This document shows, piece after piece, positions 32,413 through 35,028 of a stretch of 35,028 nucleotides of DNA. A model generated the notes under the pieces. That model saw only the letters and a program-made list of their open reading frames with translations, was not told the DNA's origin and did no database searches. Positions within the stretch are counted from its first letter, which is position 1. The number at the start of each line of letters is the position of its first letter. Made by a program: the position numbers and the translations under genes. This DNA comes from an uncultured Bacteroidota bacterium (GTDB taxonomy: Bacteria > Bacteroidota > Bacteroidia > Flavobacteriales > Flavobacteriaceae), in contig CABXUL010000016.1 of NCBI GenBank assembly GCA_902515395.1, forward strand, positions 1 to 35,028. Reading direction: 5' to 3'.

Positions 32413-34176
32413 ATGAAAAAAATCGGGATTTTTGTTTTAATGGTATTTATGGGAATCGTACAAACGATTGCCCAAGGAGTAAGTTTTGATGCAAAAGTTA
32501 GTAAGCGAAATCTTGGCTTGAACGAAAGACTTCGGGTAGATTTTATAATGAATCAAAATGGGGATGACTTTACTCCTCCAGATTTTTCTGGATTTAGAGT
32601 TGTTGGTGGACCAAATCAATCAATTAGTAATTCATGGGTGAATGGAAAAAGAAGTTTTTCAAAAACCTATACTTATTTTCTTACCCCAAAGGAAAAGGGT
32701 GCTTTAAAGATCAAACAAGCTACAATCAATATCGGAGGGGAGGTTTATAAGACAACTCCGGTCGATATTACAGTTACTCAAGCGGTAGCCGTTCCAAGGG
32801 ACCCAAACAGCCCAGAGTATTTAATTGATGACAACCTCCACCTGGTTGCTGAGATTTCAAACAGCCGTCCCTATCTAAATGAGTCCATAACGGTAGTTTA
32901 TAAACTGTATTTCAGAAACCCACTTAGGATATCTGATGGACGTGCTGTTGAAAACCCTCAGTTTGAAGATTTTTGGAGTCACAACATTAATATCCCCCAG
33001 CTAAAAGTTGAATCAGGAACTTACAAAGGGGAAAATTATAATGTAGTAGTTTGGCGAAAGAGTGTTTTATATCCACAGAAAACTGGAAAACTGACGATTG
33101 AGCCACTTAGCTTGAGTTTGGTGATTGATGTACCTTCCAAAAGAAGAGACTTTTTTGGGAATAGGGTTGTTCAGCAATCCTCGAGAACGGTATCTGCTGG
33201 TAAAAGAACCATCGATGTCCAGTCGCTGCCTGATAAAGGAAAACCCGCTAATTTTTTTGGTGCAGTGGGCCAGTTCAATTTTGACGCTTTGATCAATAAA
33301 AATTCTTTGAAGGCAACTGAATCTTTTGAAGTTAAATTAAAAGTATCAGGTAATGGGAACTTGAAGCTTTTTAATTTACCCAAACTTGTATTACCAAATA
33401 CGCTTGAAGTTTTTGAACCTGAGCATAGTGAGAATGTTAGAACGACTCTTAACGGCATGCAGGGCAGTATAGAGGACAACTATACGGTTGTTCCACGCTT
33501 TCAAGGCAAATACCCCATATCGGTAATTTCTTTTTCTTATTTCGACCCTAAAAAAGAACGTTATTTTACTTTGCGCTCTAATGATCAAGTCGTTGATGTA
33601 TATGGAGGTCCTGTTTTACCTATTAGGGATAAAAATATTTCTTCTACAACTAAACAGCTGGTAACCAACGCAAATGAATCCTTCCGATTTATCAAGTTAA
33701 AGCCCAACCTAGAGCCAATTTTTAAGAAGAGATTTTGGAATAGTAAATTATTTTTTAATCTGATTGCTTCACCATTTATTTTACTGCTTGCCTTTGTCAT
33801 GTTTACGAGACGCAACCAGAGAATTTCTAATGATGTTGAGGGATCGAGATTGAGGGTAGCAAACCGGTTGGCTAAAAAGTACCTTGGTGAGGCAAAAAAG
33901 AATATTAGTGATAAATCCCTTTTTTATGATGCTTTAGAACGAGCACTTTACAATTATTTAAAAGCAAAATTGAAAATTAAAACGGATGATTTTAGCAAAG
34001 AAAAAATAATGGAATTATTAGCCGTCAAAAACCTATCTCCAATGGAAGCAAGTCCATTTGTGGCACTTTTAGAGAGCTGTGAAATCGCGAGATATTCGCC
34101 AGCTACTGATGTTAAAATGCAACAAGACTTTGACCAAGCGCTTAAGGTAATCTCAAATATTGATAAGAAATTATGA
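32413..34176 (+). CDS. batD: BatD family protein
   Basis: This 587-residue protein has a signal peptide (ending IAQ-G at about 20). A large extracytoplasmic beta-sandwich region carries BatD motifs: NERLRVDFIMNQ, FRVVGGPNQS, TYFLTPKEKGALKI and FFGAVGQFNF. A membrane helix follows at about 446-463, then a cytoplasmic helical tail of about 120 residues ending in a segment with LLESCEIARYSP. It is the largest member of the Bat complex and overlaps batE by 4 bases (ATGA). The molecular function is not established in any organism I know of. Confidence 0.92.
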   Translation: MKKIGIFVLMVFMGIVQTIAQGVSFDAKVSKRNLGLNERLRVDFIMNQNGDDFTPPDFSGFRVVGGPNQSISNSWVNGKRSFSKTYTYFLTPKEKGALKIKQATINIGGEVYKTTPVDITVTQAVAVPRDPNSPEYLIDDNLHLVAEISNSRPYLNESITVVYKLYFRNPLRISDGRAVENPQFEDFWSHNINIPQLKVESGTYKGENYNVVVWRKSVLYPQKTGKLTIEPLSLSLVIDVPSKRRDFFGNRVVQQSSRTVSAGKRTIDVQSLPDKGKPANFFGAVGQFNFDALINKNSLKATESFEVKLKVSGNGNLKLFNLPKLVLPNTLEVFEPEHSENVRTTLNGMQGSIEDNYTVVPRFQGKYPISVISFSYFDPKKERYFTLRSNDQVVDVYGGPVLPIRDKNISSTTKQLVTNANESFRFIKLKPNLEPIFKKRFWNSKLFFNLIASPFILLLAFVMFTRRNQRISNDVEGSRLRVANRLAKKYLGEAKKNISDKSLFYDALERALYNYLKAKLKIKTDDFSKEKIMELLAVKNLSPMEASPFVALLESCEIARYSPATDVKMQQDFDQALKVISNIDKKL

Positions 34177-34940
34177 GAAAGCTATTGATGTTACTTTTTG
34201 TAATGCTTTTTATCTCTGTGGGTTTAGGACAAGACAATCATCAGACGTTTGAAAATGGAAATACTGCATACAATGCTGGGCAGTTTGAAAAGGCATTGCT
34301 ATTGTATAAAAAAATTTTAGAATCAGGGGAACACAGTGCAGCCCTTTACTTCAATATGGGCAATTGTTATTACCGTTTAAATAATGTTGCAGAAAGTATT
34401 TTCTTTTTCGAAAAAGCCAAACAATTGAAACCCTTTGACGAAGATATATCAATCAATAGTGCTTTTGCTCAGAATATGGCGATAGATGCCGTAGAGTTGT
34501 TGCCTATATCTCAAGTCACTAAATTTAAAGAGGGCTTAGTTGAATTATTTAATCAAGAAGGCTGGGCTCTGGTTTTGACACTTTTGTCATGGTTATTGGT
34601 TATTTTTTGGGGACTTTATTTAAAAAATAAAACACCCTTATTTAAAAGGGTTTTCTTTGTTAGCACGATATTAACGGCTTTATTTTTAGCTAGTTCTGTA
34701 TCTATTTCAGTTATAAAATCTGCTGATGAAGCTGCCACTACCTATGGCATTTTATTTAATGAAAAGATTGAAGTTTGGGCAGAACCTAATACTAGAGCAG
34801 AAGGATTATTTATTCTCCACGAAGGAACAAAAGTTCAGCTTTTGGATGCCCTCCAAGAATGGCAAAAAATAAGAATTGCTAATGGTTCTGAGGGCTGGAT
34901 TAAGGATGGAACCGTTCGAAGTCTTAAAGGATTTAAATAA
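34173..34940 (+). CDS. batE: BatE, TPR and SH3-like protein
   Basis: This 255-residue membrane protein ends the bat operon. It starts with a signal peptide (about 1-19), followed by two TPR repeats (ENGNTAYNAGQFEKAL; NMGNCYYRLNNVAES). There are two membrane helices at about 129-150 and 158-180, and a C-terminal bacterial SH3-like domain at about 195-250 (VWAEPNTRAEGLFILHEGTKV, GWIKDG). TPR plus SH3 domains suggest protein or cell-wall contacts. The start overlaps the batD stop by four bases. The end overlaps a convergent frame from the right edge by 8 bases. Confidence 0.9.
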   Translation: MRKLLMLLFVMLFISVGLGQDNHQTFENGNTAYNAGQFEKALLLYKKILESGEHSAALYFNMGNCYYRLNNVAESIFFFEKAKQLKPFDEDISINSAFAQNMAIDAVELLPISQVTKFKEGLVELFNQEGWALVLTLLSWLLVIFWGLYLKNKTPLFKRVFFVSTILTALFLASSVSISVIKSADEAATTYGILFNEKIEVWAEPNTRAEGLFILHEGTKVQLLDALQEWQKIRIANGSEGWIKDGTVRSLKGFK

Positions 34941-35028
34941 GATCATTGGGCAGTTCTTCAGTAAACTTATTACCCCAATTAAAAAGATATTCTCCCAGCT
35001 CGGTGATAGGACCATATAAAATAGACTG
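34933..35028 (-). CDS. Possible C-terminal end of a gene entering from the right edge
   Basis: On the minus strand a frame is open from base 35028 to a TAA at 34935-34933, encoding 31 residues ending WGNKFTEELPNDLI. The composition is protein-like, with charged and aromatic residues well mixed. It would be convergent with batE, like other gene pairs here. I do not recognise the family. A 31-codon open frame can occur by chance, so this is uncertain. Confidence 0.4.
   Translation of the reverse strand, partial: QSILYGPITELGEYLFNWGNKFTEELPNDLI

Overview
The window comes from an AT-rich genome of the phylum Bacteroidota, most likely a marine member of the Flavobacteriaceae. The evidence is the order of its SUF iron-sulfur operon, which ends in the Bacteroidota-typical DUF2480 gene. 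It also carries a complete moxR-bat (aerotolerance) operon, a flavobacterial lycopene cyclase, several Bacteroidota-type TAnnTTTG promoter boxes, and almost no Shine-Dalgarno sequences. The gene density is extreme. No stretch without a gene reaches 300 bases; the largest is about 228 bases (25765-25992). All five convergent gene pairs either overlap or lie within 3 bases of each other. I see no rRNA, tRNA, CRISPR array, insertion sequence or prophage.

Layout. (1) 1-4012: the end of a prenyl diphosphate synthase gene faces lycopene cyclase crtY, both pointing to carotenoid or retinal synthesis. They are followed by a ZIP metal transporter and thiamine-monophosphate kinase thiL. (2) 4149-10553: a SUF operon running A-type carrier, sufB, sufC, sufD, sufS, sufE, sufT-like (DUF59), DUF2480. 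(3) 10555-11861: a lone glycosyltransferase with its own promoter. (4) 11862-17247 on the minus strand: a Gfo/Idh dehydrogenase, a xylose-isomerase-like TIM barrel and a DUF1080 lipoprotein. These run almost without a gap into the housekeeping genes yicC, gmk and nadD, and a KdgF-like cupin follows. (5) 17364-20296: divergent from that block, a GMC-family FAD dehydrogenase and its Tat-exported small subunit, facing an azurin-type copper lipoprotein. (6) 20322-22498 minus: an EamA permease, an ArsC/Spx-like protein and a secreted DUF285 repeat protein. (7) 22584-25764: a cystathionine gamma-synthase-type enzyme, lpxH-like hydrolase and hflX. (8) 25993-34940: moxR, a DUF58 protein, a membrane protein with BatD-like features, batA, batB, batC, batD, batE. 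A short open frame on the minus strand enters from the right edge.

How the genes work together. The most interesting part is 14322-20273. Its protein families match the oxidative (3-keto) route of glycoside breakdown. A periplasmic FAD dehydrogenase would oxidise C3 of a sugar, a DUF1080 lipoprotein and a TIM-barrel enzyme would cleave or rearrange the 3-keto-glycoside, and a cytoplasmic Gfo/Idh enzyme would reduce the keto-sugar. There is no cytochrome c subunit in the window, and an azurin lipoprotein sits where an electron acceptor would be expected. The promoter of the dehydrogenase contains an inverted repeat that could be an operator. This function is inferred from families and context and is not proven by the sequence.

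Other points of interest are the DUF2480 protein with three Cys-Ser pairs in the SUF operon, probable leaderless mRNAs (thiL, perhaps crtY), and an extra two-helix membrane protein inside the bat operon.
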